Shown here: piece after piece, positions 52,447 to 63,450 of the stretch
Layout: each line of letters begins with the position of its first letter
Numbering within the stretch: the stretch's first letter is position 1
Source of the DNA: Hippopus hippopus
Lineage: Eukaryota; Mollusca; Bivalvia; Cardiida; Cardiidae
Assembly: GCA_946811185.2 (NCBI GenBank)
Contig: OX328103.1
Location: 2,418,001-2,482,000 of the forward strand
Reading direction: 5' to 3'
Length of the DNA: 64,000 nucleotides
Program-made: the position numbers and the translations under genes
The notes under the pieces: model-generated
Seen by the model: only the letters and a program-made list of their open reading frames with translations
Databases searched by the model: none
Told to the model about the DNA's origin: nothing

Positions 52447-52671
52447 TCAAACCCTTTACCACACAATCCTCAGATTTAACTACCATGAGAAATAGTCCTT
52501 TTGAAAACATTGGGAACAGGAAAAAATCCTGGAAACCAGCATTTTCTCCTTTTTTCAAAATGTTTTTTAAATTTTCAAAAGTAAACCCCACCATTTGAAC
52601 AATATTCATAATGTCCTCTGCATTTACTTTCAGTTTGGATCAATATAAAATTTTGTCATGTGGTAAAGTTA
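52447..52671 (+). mobile_element. MITE A
   Basis: AAACCCTTTACCACACAATC to GTCATGTGGTAAAGTTAA; palindrome degraded (AATCCTGGAAACCAGCATTTT). Confidence 0.7.
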
Positions 52672-53177
52672 AAATTTACACTGAGTTTTACGTAATCTAC
52701 TAGTTTAAACTTCCTGTTACACTGTACAACACATTTATATTGATCTTTAGAAAGATACTTACCTGTATAATTATTACAATTTAAACCATCACTGTACAAA
52801 GTGTGATCAGTCTGGTACTGTCACATGCACACTTACCAGATCAGTCCCGTACTATCATATACACGCTCTCTACAAATTCTATTTTCATTCTTTCGCTGTT
52901 ACACCAAACTCATTTTTGTCACTACCATATACAGTCCAACATGGTAACTTAAAGTTCTAAATGTGACACCAACAGAAAAACACATCAGATTGACACGATG
53001 TCTTGTGAGTGCCCTAGATCAAATTACTGCTCATAAATAAGCAATGAAATCACGTATTATGCAGCCCACATGGCAGAACAATTTCAACTTTTTTTGTCCT
53101 TGCTTACTTTATCAATTGATTTCATAAACATTAAATTACATCAGATGAAAATTTTATCTTTCATTACATCATATAGC

Positions 53178-53374
53178 TTAACCCTTCACGACACCATCCC
53201 AAGTTTTAATGCCCCCAAGGAGAAGGACTCTGGAAACTTGCATTTTCTCCTTTTCCAACAATGTTTTCTACCAATCCAAAGACAAATTTTATAATGTGTG
53301 CAACATTTTAAATTGTCTGCATATGCTCGAAATTTGGACCAGTCAAAAATTTTCTTGTTTACTTAAGAGTTGAT
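53178..53374 (+). mobile_element. MITE A lacking the left half of its palindrome
   Basis: TTAACCCTTCACGACACCAT, then ACTCTGGAAACTTGCATTTTC: one arm of the hairpin is deleted. Right end TTCTTGTTTACTTAAGAG. Confidence 0.65.
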
Positions 53375-53414
53375 TCTGTTCCACAAATCCACTTTTCAAG
53401 ACTTTGAGTCCTTT

Positions 53415-53644
53415 GATCAACCTTTATAAAACAACAGAATCTTTGACTTGGCAAAATTGCAAGCTTTTGTGGGCAACAAAATCATTGTGATTCAAAAATA
53501 GAAATTTGTCTTTGTAAGGGTAGAAAACAATGTGGGAAAAAGAGAAAATGATGGTTACCAGCATTTTCTCTTTTTCCCACAATGTTTTCAAAAGGCTTTT
53601 TCCTCAAGGTTGTTCAAACTCAGAACTGTGTGGTTAAAGGTTAA
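53415..53644 (-). mobile_element. MITE A
   Basis: TTATAAAACAACAGAATC at the left, palindrome GAAAATGATGGTTACCAGCATTTT, right end TGTGTGGTTAAAGGTTAA. Confidence 0.7.
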
Positions 53645-53759
53645 CATCCTCACAGGTTTCGAAAACATCATGGGAAAAAGAAGTATTAGCTTTTTTCTTC
53701 CATAATTATGACAAAGGAAAACCCTGCTTTTAGAGTCATGTTTTAAAACTGAGCTACAT

Positions 53760-53972
53760 TTAACTCTTTACTAAACGACAAAATTTTAGACTGGTCCAAA
53801 TTGAAAGCATTTGCAGATGACAAAATACTAGAATCTGTCCTTCATAGAGTAGAAAAAATTGTGGGAAAAGGAGAAAATGCTGGTTTCCAGCATTTTCTCC
53901 TTTTCCACTATGTTTTCAAAAGGCTTCTTTCCAAGGGTTGTTAAAACCCGGGACTGTTTGGTATAGGGTTAA
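53760..53972 (-). mobile_element. MITE A, full copy
   Basis: TTAACTCTTTACTAAACGAC to CTGTTTGGTATAGGGTTAA; palindrome AAAATGCTGGTTTCCAGCATTTT. Confidence 0.85.
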
Positions 53973-53979
53973 TCTGTTG

Positions 53980-55070
53980 TCTGCAACAGCTTTGACATGA
54001 ACGAGTGTGAAATATTGTGGACTGGTAAAGAGTTACTGCAACATCATATGTTTCACATGACGTTTAACTTTGTTTTTGTTAAGGGCCCAGTGGCAGCCAA
54101 AAATAAACAAGGCAGGTGTAAAAAATACATACAATTTAAAAGTATGGAAATCATTGTGAAGATGACGATTTGTTATTCTACCACCTGTCCAAGTATTACT
54201 CGCTTGCAGGAAAATTAATTTTAAAACCAGTTAAATGTAAAAAAAAATAAAGCGACTTAGCAGCTTTTTACCTTGTTTTAAAATTCATTTCTCTTTCAGC
54301 AACAAAAACTTGGACAAACCGTTCAGTAACAGATTGCCATCTTCACAATAATTTTTCCATACTTTAAAATGGTATGCTTTAAATCTAAATGCATTTCAAC
54401 TCTCATATTGTTCACTTTTGGCTACAACTAGGCTTTTAATAGCCTATAGCTATTTGAAATCAGATATTAAAGGTGGCCCTACAGATTTTGGGACGAACAT
54501 TTTACAAAAATACAAAAAAATCATCCTTATACTCCCAAAGCCTTTTAATTTCCATTCATAAAACACCAGTAGTCGAAAACCATCCGACAACAAGGGAAAT
54601 TAGAGATTTACTACGGCCCAGGTCGACACCAACTGGAAACACGGTCTATTTTTACATGAGCAACTCGTTCATGTACATACCGGAAATACACAGATGAAGC
54701 TTCAAACATAGCGTCCGAAGAAGACATTATGGAAAATAATGACATGTTTGTTATGTTATGGAATTTAGGCGTCATTAGTCACATGCCAGTCACTTGACAT
54801 TCCCACAATGCTTTTTTTTTTTGCACGAAATCTAAAAATACCTTAAGACGCTACGTAGCCTTTTAAGGGAATACCACAAAAAAAATTTTTTTTGTAATTT
54901 TATGATTCTTAATTATTGATGATTTGTATTGTTTTTTCATATAAATTTCAGTGATATATATATATTTTAATTTGGTGAGATGTGAAAAATCTAAATACCC
55001 ACCTTTAAAGATATAAAAAGAGTGTTTTTCCCAAAAATAAACATAAAATCTTGTCCTGTTACATACAAAC
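53980..55070. other. No gene recognised; AT-rich
   Basis: A 74-codon + strand ORF at 54476-54697 has no recognisable domain. No inverted-repeat element with two clear ends was found. Confidence 0.35.
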
Positions 55071-55075
55071 ACACA

Positions 55076-55287
55076 AACCCTATATCAAACAATCTCCTGT
55101 TTTGATAACACTGAAAAAGAAAGCTTTTGAAAACATTGAGCGTAAAGGGAGAAAATACTCTCCTTTTCCCACAATATTTTCTATTCTTTTAAAGAAGGAT
55201 CATTACCTGACAAACAGTCCATACATTTTCTCCAGATGCTTTCAAGTTGGGCAAGTCTGAAATGCTTTGGTCTGGTACAGAGTAATA
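55076..55287 (+). mobile_element. MITE A with collapsed palindrome
   Basis: AACCCTATATCAAACAATCTC to GGTCTGGTACAGAGTAA; the hairpin is reduced to GGGAGAAAATACTCTCC. Confidence 0.65.
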
Positions 55288-55306
55288 AATTCTCCACACC
55301 AAAATT

Positions 55307-55521
55307 TAACTCTTTACCACATGGGAAAAATTCAGATTTGTCCGAATTGAAAGCATTTACAAGTGAAAATTTAAACATGACTCAAATAAGGAAATTTGTG
55401 TTTGAGGTAGAAAACATTCTGGAAAAAGGAGAAACTGCTGGTTACCAGCATTTTCTCCTTTTCCCAGAATATTTTTGAAAGGCTTCTTCCTGAGGGTTGT
55501 CAGCATTGTGTGGTTAAGGTT
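55307..55521 (-). mobile_element. MITE A
   Basis: TTAACTCTTTACCACATGGG to TTGTGTGGTTAAGGTTTA; palindrome GAAACTGCTGGTTACCAGCATTTT. Confidence 0.8.
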
Positions 55522-55599
55522 TATAGTACATTTATTTCAAAATGATTAAACTGTTTTGCTTCACTTTCTTCCAGGATGCATGCACTCAGATAGTGGTTT

Positions 55600-55935
55600 A
55601 GCCCTTAACACACAATCCTGTATTTTAACAAACCTGAGACAGAAGGCTTTACAAAACACTGTGGGAAAAGGAAAAAATGCTGGTAACCACAGTGATTTCT
55701 ACCCTTCAAAGACAAATTCCATAATCTGAGCCACAGTTATTTTTCCGTCTGCATTTGCTTTCAAACTGATGGAAAGCTTTTGCAGACGACAAACTGAGTA
55801 CTGCACAAAATAGGAAATTTCTTTCTTTGAAAGGGTAGAAAACATTATGGGGAAATGGAGAAAATGCTGGTTACCCGCATTTTCTTCTTTTCCCATGTTT
55901 TCAAAAAGCCTCTTCTTGTTGTTGTGTAGTGAGGG
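55600..55935. mobile_element. Two merged MITE A copies
   Basis: Left part (+): CCCTTAACACACAATCCTG to CTGCATTTGCTTTCAAACTG. Right part (-): GGAAAGCTTTTGCAGACGAC to TGTGTAGTGAGGGTTAA. Both lost their touching ends. Confidence 0.65.
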
Positions 55936-56327
55936 TTAAGTGGTGATTTTTCCAACTGTTTGTAAACAACATGTTTATCAATACAATGATAATAACATGA
56001 TGTAAACTGACGTCTATCATGTAGATTGACCTCAGAAATCAGCATAGTCTGTGACCATCTTTTAATCATTTTCTGATTCTGAAAATAAAGCAAACAGCTG
56101 CACACTCAATCTCAGGATCCCCTTATCAGATACATGTAAGTGATTGTCCTTATTCGACCATTTTGAAAGTACATGTACATCCCATAATACATAATTTGAT
56201 TTCAAACACAATGCATATCACATCTATATATATAAATACATGAATAAATCAGAACCACACAGGCGAAATCAATTTTATCTCCAGTCAACCCAAAAATAAC
56301 CATGGTGTGAGCCCCTCAACCACAACC

Positions 56328-56567
56328 CTTTACCAGGCAATCCTGAGTTTTACTAACCCCAACAGAAAAGGGTTTTGAAAAAATGAATGGAAAAAGAAAA
56401 CATGGTTACCAGCATTTTCTCCTTTTTCTACATTGTGATCTACCTCGTCTCAGACAAATCCCACCATTTTAAATACACCTCACTGGTTGGAGACATTATG
56501 CATTCAATATAATTAATTAATTATGCATCTATAGTTCTAAAATTCTGCCATCTAGTACAGGCTTAAC
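56328..56567 (+). mobile_element. MITE A
   Basis: AACCCTTTACCAGGCAATCC to CCATCTAGTACAGGCTTAA; palindrome eroded. Its right TTAA is also the left TTAA of the family B copy that follows. Confidence 0.7.
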
Positions 56568-56754
56568 TCTTTCCTTACTGTTGACGACACCAGAAGCTTT
56601 TGTGGACAGAGTAGATCTGATCTCTGAAAAAATCTACACTGTCCACTACCTTATTTTAGATTAAGGCCAAACTGTCTCTTCATCTTGCAGTGGAACTATA
56701 TTTATAGCCTATGAAAAAGTGTAAATTATTTACTCGGTAGCGAAAGAGTTGAAG
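56564..56754. mobile_element. Family B MITE, extended copy
   Basis: TTAACTCTTTCCTTACTGTTG to GGTAGCGAAAGAGTTGAA gives inverted ends; inside GTGGACAGAGTAGATCTGATC / AATCTACACTGTCCAC with a shortened centre. Confirms the outer ends of family B. Confidence 0.75.
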
Positions 56755-56859
56755 CGCAGAATAAATTGGACAGACATTTTTAGTAAAGAAATAAGACCCG
56801 AGCAAAATTCAATGCAATTTCAAGGTACCTTTTCTCCTGAATGTCTTTACAAAGGGGAC

Positions 56860-56937
56860 AATCTAGATCAAAGATCAGACTGCATTTTCTTTGCAGTCTA
56901 ATCTTGACCTACAGAGGCTGCAAAGGAACTGAAGTTG
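56860..56937. repeat. Family B palindrome
   Basis: GACAATCTAGATCAAAGATC and CAGTCTAATCTTGACCTAC around GCATTTTCTTTGC. Confidence 0.65.
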
Positions 56938-57059
56938 TGCCAGATGCTTTAAGGTTTAATATGCAATACATTATTTTTTTTAAATAATATACCCTGCCGA
57001 AAAAGACCTTCTTTGATAGAAATATTTAAGATGTATTAATTGTGTTTTGCATGTACATG

Positions 57060-57430
57060 TGGCCTTTTTGTTAGTGGTCCATAATGAAATTATACAGTAA
57101 GCCTCTTTTTTCCATGACATGGCATTTCATTAAGTAAAAACAAATAATGATTGTCTGTGGCTTATAATAAATAATATAAATATGAAGTTTCATAAAATTT
57201 TGTCCAATAGTTAGAGATATTGGTCAATAATAGAAATATACATCAAACCCCCTTTTTCTGTGACATGGCATTAAATAAAAAAAGGCATATTGGTGGACTA
57301 TCATATGTAAGTCATGTATGAAGTATCATTCATTTTCGTCATAGGTTTTAGAAGACATTTGTTGGGATGGACGGACAAACAAACGAACGAAGAGACGGAC
57401 AATGCAAAAACTCTGTCCCTCCACCTTCAG
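57060..57430. repeat. Dispersed repeat with ACGGACAAAC simple tract
   Basis: Two internal near-repeats (CCATGACATGGCATTTCATT and TGTGACATGGCATTAAATAA), then GGACGGACAAACAAACGAAC and GACGGAC. Similar in style to the end of element L; family not defined. Confidence 0.4.
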
Positions 57431-57707
57431 CCTGGGATAATAAAAGTATACCTCAATAGTTGTTTTGTGCCTTCTTGAGAATAATGGTTTATAATGATTC
57501 CCAAAACATACATGTATACTTATCGTGCCCAAAAAATCCTGTCAACCTTTCAGAACACTCTCACAGATATACTGAATGGAAAATAAGTCATCATGGGTTT
57601 ATGAAGGAAAGGGCTATTTTTAGCCATTGCTAAAATATAAATTTTTTTGTCAGACCACCACAGGGATGGTCATTGATCAGTAACAAGGAAGGTCAAAATA
57701 GATTTGT

Positions 57708-57937
57708 TTTAAAGCCTTTACCGCACAAAGCCGATGTTTAACGACCCTGGGAAAGAAGCCTTTTGAAAACATTGTGGGAAAAGGAGAAAATGCTGGTAAC
57801 CAGCATTTTCTCCTTTTCCCACAATGTTTTCTACCCTACCAAAGATAAATTGAATCATTTGAGCCACACTGAAATTGTCGTCTGCAAATGCTTTCAATTT
57901 GGACAAAGCTAAGATTTTGTCATCTGGTAAAGGGTTA
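57708..57937 (+). mobile_element. MITE A, full copy
   Basis: TTTAAAGCCTTTACCGCACA to GTCATCTGGTAAAGGGTTAA with a perfect palindrome AAAATGCTGGTAACCAGCATTTT extending ~50 bp. Confidence 0.9.
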
Positions 57938-58355
57938 AATAGGATTATTTTTTACACTGATAAGGTACACTGGTACATGACATCAAACCTGTAGTTCAGA
58001 GCTCGAGCTCAGTAACTCAGTCCTTAAAGATGCCCGTCTACAGCCGGTGAGCAAAAACGCTGTTAAATTTCAAACAATTTAGAATGGTAGAGAAATCAGT
58101 CCTTTGTGTAAACATGGATAGATTACTGACATATATGGTGTAATTGAAAAAAAGAAACACGGAGATTTATATTAGAAACCGAACATTGGTCAGAAGAAAA
58201 CTGGCTGACGATGGAAACTGTAAACAATGGCGGTGCGTAACGGAAATTTATCGTTGGTTTCCGCCTAGAGTCGGATACGGCGTAATTTGCATATAGGCCG
58301 TGACCTCCGAGGCTGCAACAGAGAAGCCTCCATTTTCCTTTGTTTACCTCATAAT

Positions 58356-58601
58356 ATGAAGGGCGAAGGTCAAATAAGGTCACGTTACAGAATGCATGAT
58401 CATCATACGAATCTACCCGAGTGTGTAACAGATATATCGGAAATCTACGATTCAAAAACCGGAAACGACGAGTCTGTTTACATGGAAGGCCGCAACTCAG
58501 CGAAATGCATTTTCTATCAACCGTCATCTAAGCAACCTTGCAACCGTCAGGCGCAATATTTGGCATGTAGATATAAGAATGACTATAGTTTGATAAAATA
58601 A
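58356..58601 (+). CDS. Unrecognised small ORF
   Basis: ATG at 58356 opens 81 codons (MKGEGQIRSRYRMHDHHTN, a Cys-containing C-terminal part with CIFYQPSSKQPC) ending in TAA 58601. Local sequence is richer in CpG and more codon-like than its surroundings, but the opposite strand is open too (58123-58527). No family recognised and no splice context; it could be a first exon or chance. Confidence 0.22.
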   Translation: MKGEGQIRSRYRMHDHHTNLPECVTDISEIYDSKTGNDESVYMEGRNSAKCIFYQPSSKQPCNRQAQYLACRYKNDYSLIK

Positions 58602-58647
58602 AGACAAAATGAGTTTAAACTGGCTGAAAATGAGTGTAAGGGCCTCT

Positions 58648-58715
58648 TTAACCTTTTACAACACAATCCCATGTTTTAAAAATCGTGAAAAAAAAAAGGC
58701 TTTTGAAAATTTATA
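58648..58715 (+). mobile_element. MITE A end fragment
   Basis: TTTAACCTTTTACAACACAAT, CATGTTTTAAAAATCGTG and AGGCTTTTGAAAAT: one end only. Confidence 0.5.
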
Positions 58716-59304
58716 CATAAAAAGGTGTTGGATACCAAACAGCAAAACAAACTTTAGACCAACTGTACTTAGCAATCCACTGGTTCAAAGGACCACAGGT
58801 AAAATAGTTCATGCTTTTAGAACAGCAAAACTCTCACTCATTTGCTAATTTAATGGCAATATCAGTCTGAAATTGGGTCCTTGACATATTATTTCAGCTA
58901 CAGTCAACCAAGGGCAAAAATGATTCAGACAACACTGTACATATTTTACAACTTTCCATGGTGTAGAAAACATATTGAAAGACCAGAGCAGTGCATGACA
59001 TTCTCCTTTTCTTGAAATTCAAAGACATTAGAACACATTAGTACAAAAAATGACAACCATAACTGTTTTTTCAGTTGTTTTTGAGCCGATACATTCGGAA
59101 CCGGAAGACCAACACAACATTTTCTCGTTAGAGCCATTGGCTCTGAGTATGAAGTTTAGACTATCTGTGACTGTACCACTTCACGGATAGTCATTGATCA
59201 CCAGGAAGGTCACAATGTGTATTGAATGTCTGATACTGTAACCCAAGTCACGCCCATACCAGGAAATTAACGCTTAAAGCTCCTTTCACAATTATAGTCG
59301 CCTG

Positions 59305-59372
59305 TGAGGCCAGTGTAGATCAAGATCAGACTGCACAAAATGTGAAGTCTTATCTACATCTAAACTTTCCGC
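59305..59372. repeat. Family B palindrome, degraded
   Basis: CAGTGTAGATCAAGATCAGA with a weak right arm GTCTTATCTACATCTAAACT. Confidence 0.6.
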
Positions 59373-59514
59373 TTTGCTGAAACATTCTTGATGAGAATAA
59401 GTTTTCAATTGAACTTATTTAGGCCTTATTTCAAACATGAAATTGTTGACTATTATTTGTCACTTTAAGGGTCCATTTGTCATGATTTTCACTTTATCTT
59501 TTTTCACCTGTCTC

Positions 59515-59682
59515 CATATGATAAGATTTTAGCAAAGCCTGCACTGAAAGCACTTGAGGTATGTCTATAGAAGGGTAGAAAACCTTGTGGGGAAAGGAGA
59601 AAACGCTGGTTACCAATGCTGTATACAAATGCTTTCAATTTTAAATTAGTATGAAAGTTTTTTGTGTGGGAAAGAGTTAATT
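59515..59682 (-). mobile_element. MITE A remnant
   Basis: ATAAGATTTTAGCAAAGCCTG, GGGGAAAGGAGAAAACGCTG, then TGTGTGGGAAAGAGTTAA; right half internally rearranged. Confidence 0.5.
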
Positions 59683-59822
59683 TGGGCTTTTTTTTATGGT
59701 TTCAAGACCCTTCACAATAAACTTGTATTATGGGAAATTCCGGAAAAGAGTCAATCAGTCATGAATTCATGACTCTTTTTTTTGTTCTTCACATCATGCA
59801 ATACTTTGGCGAGATATCAGTT

Positions 59823-59905
59823 AACCCATTGCCACTCAAACCCATGTTTTAATGACCTTGAGGAAAAAGTCTTTTGAACACATTGGAAATGGAGAAAATG
59901 CTTTG
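59823..59905 (+). mobile_element. MITE A remnant
   Basis: TTAACCCATTGCCACTCAAA to GGAAATGGAGAAAATGC; right half missing. Confidence 0.55.
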
Positions 59906-59965
59906 ATCTGGGTCTAATAAGGCAATGTTTATATAAAAGTTAAGAATTTATAAATTTATTTTAAT

Positions 59966-60526
59966 TCTTTACTAGACAACAAAATTTTAAACTCTACCAT
60001 ATTGAAGGCTACTGCAGACGAGCAATTAAATGGAGCTCAAATTATGTGAGTTTCCTGTGATATGGTAGAAAACACTGCTGGAAAAAGAGAAAATAAAGGT
60101 TACTAGCATTTTCTCCTATTTAACAAGGTTTCAAGAGTTTTTTTTTCCATGGGTTGTTGATTGATTGATTGATTGTATGATGTTTAATGCCGTTCTAAAT
60201 ATTATTTCTGTTATATCATGGCAGCCAGTGCTCCTATCCATGCTTTCCTGGAGTCTCTTTTACCAGTACTCTGCACAGTTTTCTTTCAAAACCACTGGCT
60301 GCTTTCCCACATAACCATCATCAAGACAGTGATCAGCTGTGGGAGTGGAATGAATCCTGTCGCAATGACTATCATCAATCCCTGGAAGGAAACCGGCCGA
60401 CCCAGGGATCAAACTCACGACCCCCTGTTCTCAAGTCCTCCATGCTGCTGACTGGGTTTCTGCCCCAGGGTCATGAAAACAAGAGATTGTTTGGCAATCA
60501 GTTGCAATCGTTTGGTACAGGCTTAA
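59966..60526 (-). mobile_element. MITE A interrupted by a SINE
   Basis: Left part 59966-60150 (TTCTTTACTAGACAACAAAAT, hairpin AAAATAAAGGTTACTAGCATTTT, CCATGGGTTG); then a SINE; then the remaining end GATTGTTTGG and TACAGGCTTAA. Gives relative age: the SINE is younger than this MITE. Confidence 0.65.
60151..60440 (-). mobile_element. SINE S, nested in MITE A
   Basis: GATTGATTGATTGATTGTATG tail at the left, conserved body GGCAGCCAGTGCTCC, TTTCCTGGAGTCTC, AACCACTGGCTGCTTTCC, and at the right, read on the minus strand, a tRNA-like head with GGACTTGAGAACAGG and the B-box-like GAGTTTGATCCC. Confidence 0.8.
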
Positions 60527-60751
60527 CCCTTTACCACACAATGCCGACTTTTAACGACCCTGGGAAAGAAGCCTTTTGAAAACATTGTGGGAAGAGGAGA
60601 AAATGCTGGTAACCCGCATTTTCTCCTTTTTCCACAATGTTTTCTACCCTAGAACAAACAAAAACACACATTCGAGCAACATTAAATTTGTCATCTACAA
60701 ACGCTTTGGATTTAACCAGTCTAAAAATTTTGCCGTGTGGTAACGGGTTAA
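60523..60751 (+). mobile_element. MITE A, full copy
   Basis: TTAACCCTTTACCACACAAT to CGTGTGGTAACGGGTTAA; its left TTAA is shared with the interrupted copy before it. Confidence 0.85.
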
Positions 60752-61017
60752 GTGTTAGCGAAATTCTGACCCAAGTATAAGCACTTTTAACTGTCATGTT
60801 TCACATGTTAATGATTCTTCATTCTAACATGACATGCGAATTCGGCTCTATAAACACAGTGCAAGGAAAGCGTGGTAAAATCTGCGACATTCCATGCAGA
60901 GTGACGTCATTCTGTATAAAGTAAGTTAGTGAGTTATTCAATAGAACATAGTCTTCATCCGCGTTTTTACTTCAAGGATAAACTTGTTTTTCTTTCATAA
61001 AGAATTGGTCATGTTAG

Positions 61018-61152
61018 AATCGAAATAATCTTCTTTCTATCGTGGTTTATCATTCAATAAACCATAATCGCCCTTGTGGATTATTTATTGTGCCTCCTAA
61101 CTCACAACTGTGGTTTATTGAACGATAAACCACGATAGAAAGAAGATTATTT
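61018..61152. repeat. Palindrome M (~50-bp arms)
   Basis: GAAATAATCTTCTTTCTATC / GATAGAAAGAAGATTATTTC and GTGGTTTATCATTCAATAAAC / GTTTATTGAACGATAAACCAC; loop about 35 bp. Confidence 0.8.
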
Positions 61153-61214
61153 CTTCACTGAATTACTTCCCTGAATGATGTAGGATTATAAATAGAAGTT
61201 GTCCATGTATAGCT

Positions 61215-61290
61215 AACCCTTTATTACACAACCAGGAGTAACCAGCATTTTCTCCTTTTTCCACAATGTTTTCTACATTTGTAAAAGCAA
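61215..61290 (+). mobile_element. MITE A fragment
   Basis: CTAACCCTTTATTACACAACC joined directly to AGTAACCAGCATTTTCTCC: the left inner half has been deleted. Confidence 0.6.
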
Positions 61291-61300
61291 ATCCAACTAT

Positions 61301-61530
61301 TTAACCCTTTACCAAACAATCCCTGGTTTTTACGACCCCGAGATAGAAGCCTTTTGAAAACATTGTGGGAAAAGGAGAAAATGCTGGTAACCAGCATTTT
61401 CTCCTTTTCCCCACAATGTTTTCTGCCCTATCAAGTACAAATTTCGTCATTTGGGCCACCTTAAATTTGTCGTCTGCAAATGCTTTCATTTTGGACTGGT
61501 CTACAATTTTGTCGTTTGGTAATGGGTTAA
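61301..61530 (+). mobile_element. MITE A, full copy
   Basis: TTAACCCTTTACCAAACAAT to CGTTTGGTAATGGGTTAA with a long palindrome AAAATGCTGGTAACCAGCATTTT and outer AACATTGTGGG / CCCACAATGTT. Confidence 0.9.
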
Positions 61531-61534
61531 GAAA

Positions 61535-61760
61535 CATTTAATGTTTCATCTGCTATCACTTTCAATTTGGATCAGTCTGAAATTTTTTCGTGTGGTATGG
61601 AGTTTAACAAGTGAATTAACTGCACCCTTTCCATGCAAATTCATGTTTTAACAACCCTTGGGTTGAAGCCTTTCAAAAACATCATAGGAAAAGGAGAAAA
61701 AGCTGGTAACCAACATTTTCTCCATAATCTTTTCTACTGTTTTAAAGGCAAATCTTTGTT
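61535..61760. mobile_element. Two MITE A partial copies
   Basis: 61547-61608 is a right end (GCTATCACTTTCAATTTGGA to GTGTGGTATGGAGTTTAA); 61620-61760 is a left part (GCACCCTTTCCATGCAAATTC, GGAGAAAAAGCTGGTAACC). Confidence 0.6.
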
Positions 61761-61884
61761 TGACCAATTTTTTATTTGATTCATTTCTAATTGTCTCTGA
61801 ATAAAATCAGTGAGTATTTTAGTCAAGAATAATGTAAGCCAAACAACTATAATTTCAAGGCTGTTTTTATCTAGAATGTCTAAG

Positions 61885-61957
61885 TAAATCAGACGTCATC
61901 ATCCATAATCAGACTGCATGTTATGTGCAGCTTGATCTTGGCCTACAAAGGCAATTA
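61885..61957. repeat. Family B palindrome, degraded
   Basis: TCATCCATAATCAGACTGC / GCAGCTTGATCTTGGCCTAC around ATGTTATGT. Confidence 0.55.
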
Positions 61958-61976
61958 TAGTTGTGTAAGGCACTTC

Positions 61977-62310
61977 AATTAAATAATTACATTAATAAAT
62001 TTGATTGATCAATAAATTTAATCAATTAAACTAAAAAGAAATAATTTATGCATTAAATTAATGAATAAATTTATTTTGTTACTTAATTATAATTGTTATA
62101 ATACTTACATTAAAAAGTTAGATCAATTCATGACATTAATAAATTTAGTAAATTACTGAAATTAATTAATTAATTCATTCATTCATTCATTCATTAAATC
62201 TAACTTTAATTAATTCAATTAATCAATTAATCAAGGAACTTGATAAATTCAATCTAACTTTAATTAATTCAATTAATTCCTTCAATCTTACTTTAGTGCA
62301 TCAAAATTAA
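61977..62310. repeat. TTAATTAA/ATTC-rich simple sequence
   Basis: Over 300 bp of AT-rich tract with repeated TTAATTAA, CATTCATTCATTCATT and a ~40-bp near-direct repeat TAACTTTAATTAATTCAATT. It is dense in TTAA, the target of the surrounding elements. Confidence 0.8.
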
Positions 62311-62552
62311 ATAATTGGTTTTCTACACGGCTTTCAACATCATATCAATCATTTTACTGCTAGAGGTGAGTTATATCAACAGTAGTAGGCTAGGGCTCTG
62401 AAGTGTATTGCCCAAGGACAGTCCATTGAAAAACCTCTAGAGTTAAATGTGATTTAAAACTAAAATTTGTCTTTGGAAGGGTGGAAAATATTGTGGAAGG
62501 AGAAAAACTCTTTTATAAACAATGTTTTCAAAAGGCTTCATCTTCAGGGCCA

Positions 62553-62780
62553 TTAACTCTTCATCAAACAATTGCAAGTTTTAATGACCCTGAGGAAGAA
62601 GCCATTTGAAAAATTGTGAGATAAGGAAAAAACAATGGTAACAAGCATTTTCTCCCTTTCCCACAATGTTTCCTATCCAATACAAGAAAAAAATTCTATC
62701 ATTTGAGTCACATCTTTATTGCTTTTTGCAAGTGCTTTGAATTTAGACATATTTGCATTTTGGTCATTTGTTAGAGTTAA
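62553..62780 (+). mobile_element. MITE A
   Basis: TTAACTCTTCATCAAACAAT to TCATTTGTTAGAGTTAA; palindrome eroded to AACAATGGTAACAAGCATTTT. Confidence 0.75.
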
Positions 62781-63000
62781 CCCTTTACCACATGACAAAA
62801 TTTGAAAGCATTTGCAGACGGCAATTTAATGAGGCTCAAATAATATAATTGGTCTTCAGTAGGAAAGAAAACATTGCGGGAAAAGGAAAAAATGCTGACT
62901 ACCAGCATTTTCTCCTTCTTCCAGAGTGTTTTCAAAGGCCTTTAAGGGCTGTTTTTTTCTCAGAGTTGTTAAAAATCTGGATTGTGTGGTAATCGGTTAA
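62777..63000 (-). mobile_element. MITE A sharing TTAA with its neighbour
   Basis: TTAACCCTTTACCACATGAC to TTGTGTGGTAATCGGTTAA; palindrome AAAATGCTGACTACCAGCATTTT. The TTAA at 62777-62780 belongs to both copies. Confidence 0.8.
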
Positions 63001-63136
63001 AGACAATCAAAGAACAAAGCAGAAAAATATTTCTATTTTATGCACGATAAAGCACCAATATTCAGAAGCCCTTCATTTTGTAAAACTGAGAGTTTGCAGT
63101 ATTGGTTGCAAGTGACTAGAAAGAAAGAGAGCTGAG

Positions 63137-63450
63137 CCCCGGTAGCGCAGTCTGTAGCATGCAGGACTTGAGAACAGGGCATCGCTGGTTCGATTCCCTG
63201 GCTCTGCCAATTTCTTTCCAAGGATTCATGATAGTCATTGCAACAGGATTCATTCCTCTCTCTCACCGCTGACCATTGTTTTGACGATGTTTGTGAGGGA
63301 AAGCAGCCAGTGGCTTGTGAAGAATATTGCTCACAGTACCTGTTAAAAGAAACTCCAGGAAAGCATGGATAGGTGCACTGCCCACAGTGATAGAACTGAA
63401 ATAATGTAGAAAACAGCATTAAACACCATACATTACAATATAATAATATA
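63137..63450 (+). mobile_element. SINE S with tRNA-like head
   Basis: Head 63137-63210: GAGCCCCGGTAGCGCAGTC (A-box-like) and GCTGGTTCGATTCCC (B-box); GAGCC at the start can pair with GGCTC near its end. Then the conserved body (AAGCAGCCAGTGGCTTGTG, AACTCCAGGAAAGCATGG) and tail AACACCATACATTACAATAT. tRNA-headed SINEs with a conserved middle, such as the V-SINE type, are known in molluscs. Confidence 0.8.

Noticed and set aside
58123..58527. 134-codon minus-strand ORF
   Set aside because: Overlaps a + strand ORF of similar plausibility; neither shows a recognisable domain, and composition does not decide.
38209..63000. Possible CRISPR-like array from regularly recurring 23-50 bp palindromes
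   Set aside because: Spacing is irregular, copies occur in both orientations with long conserved flanks and TTAA ends; these are MITEs in an animal genome.
63137..63210. Functional tRNA gene
   Set aside because: Has A/B-box-like sequences but anticodon arm is irregular and it is joined to the SINE S body seen at other loci.
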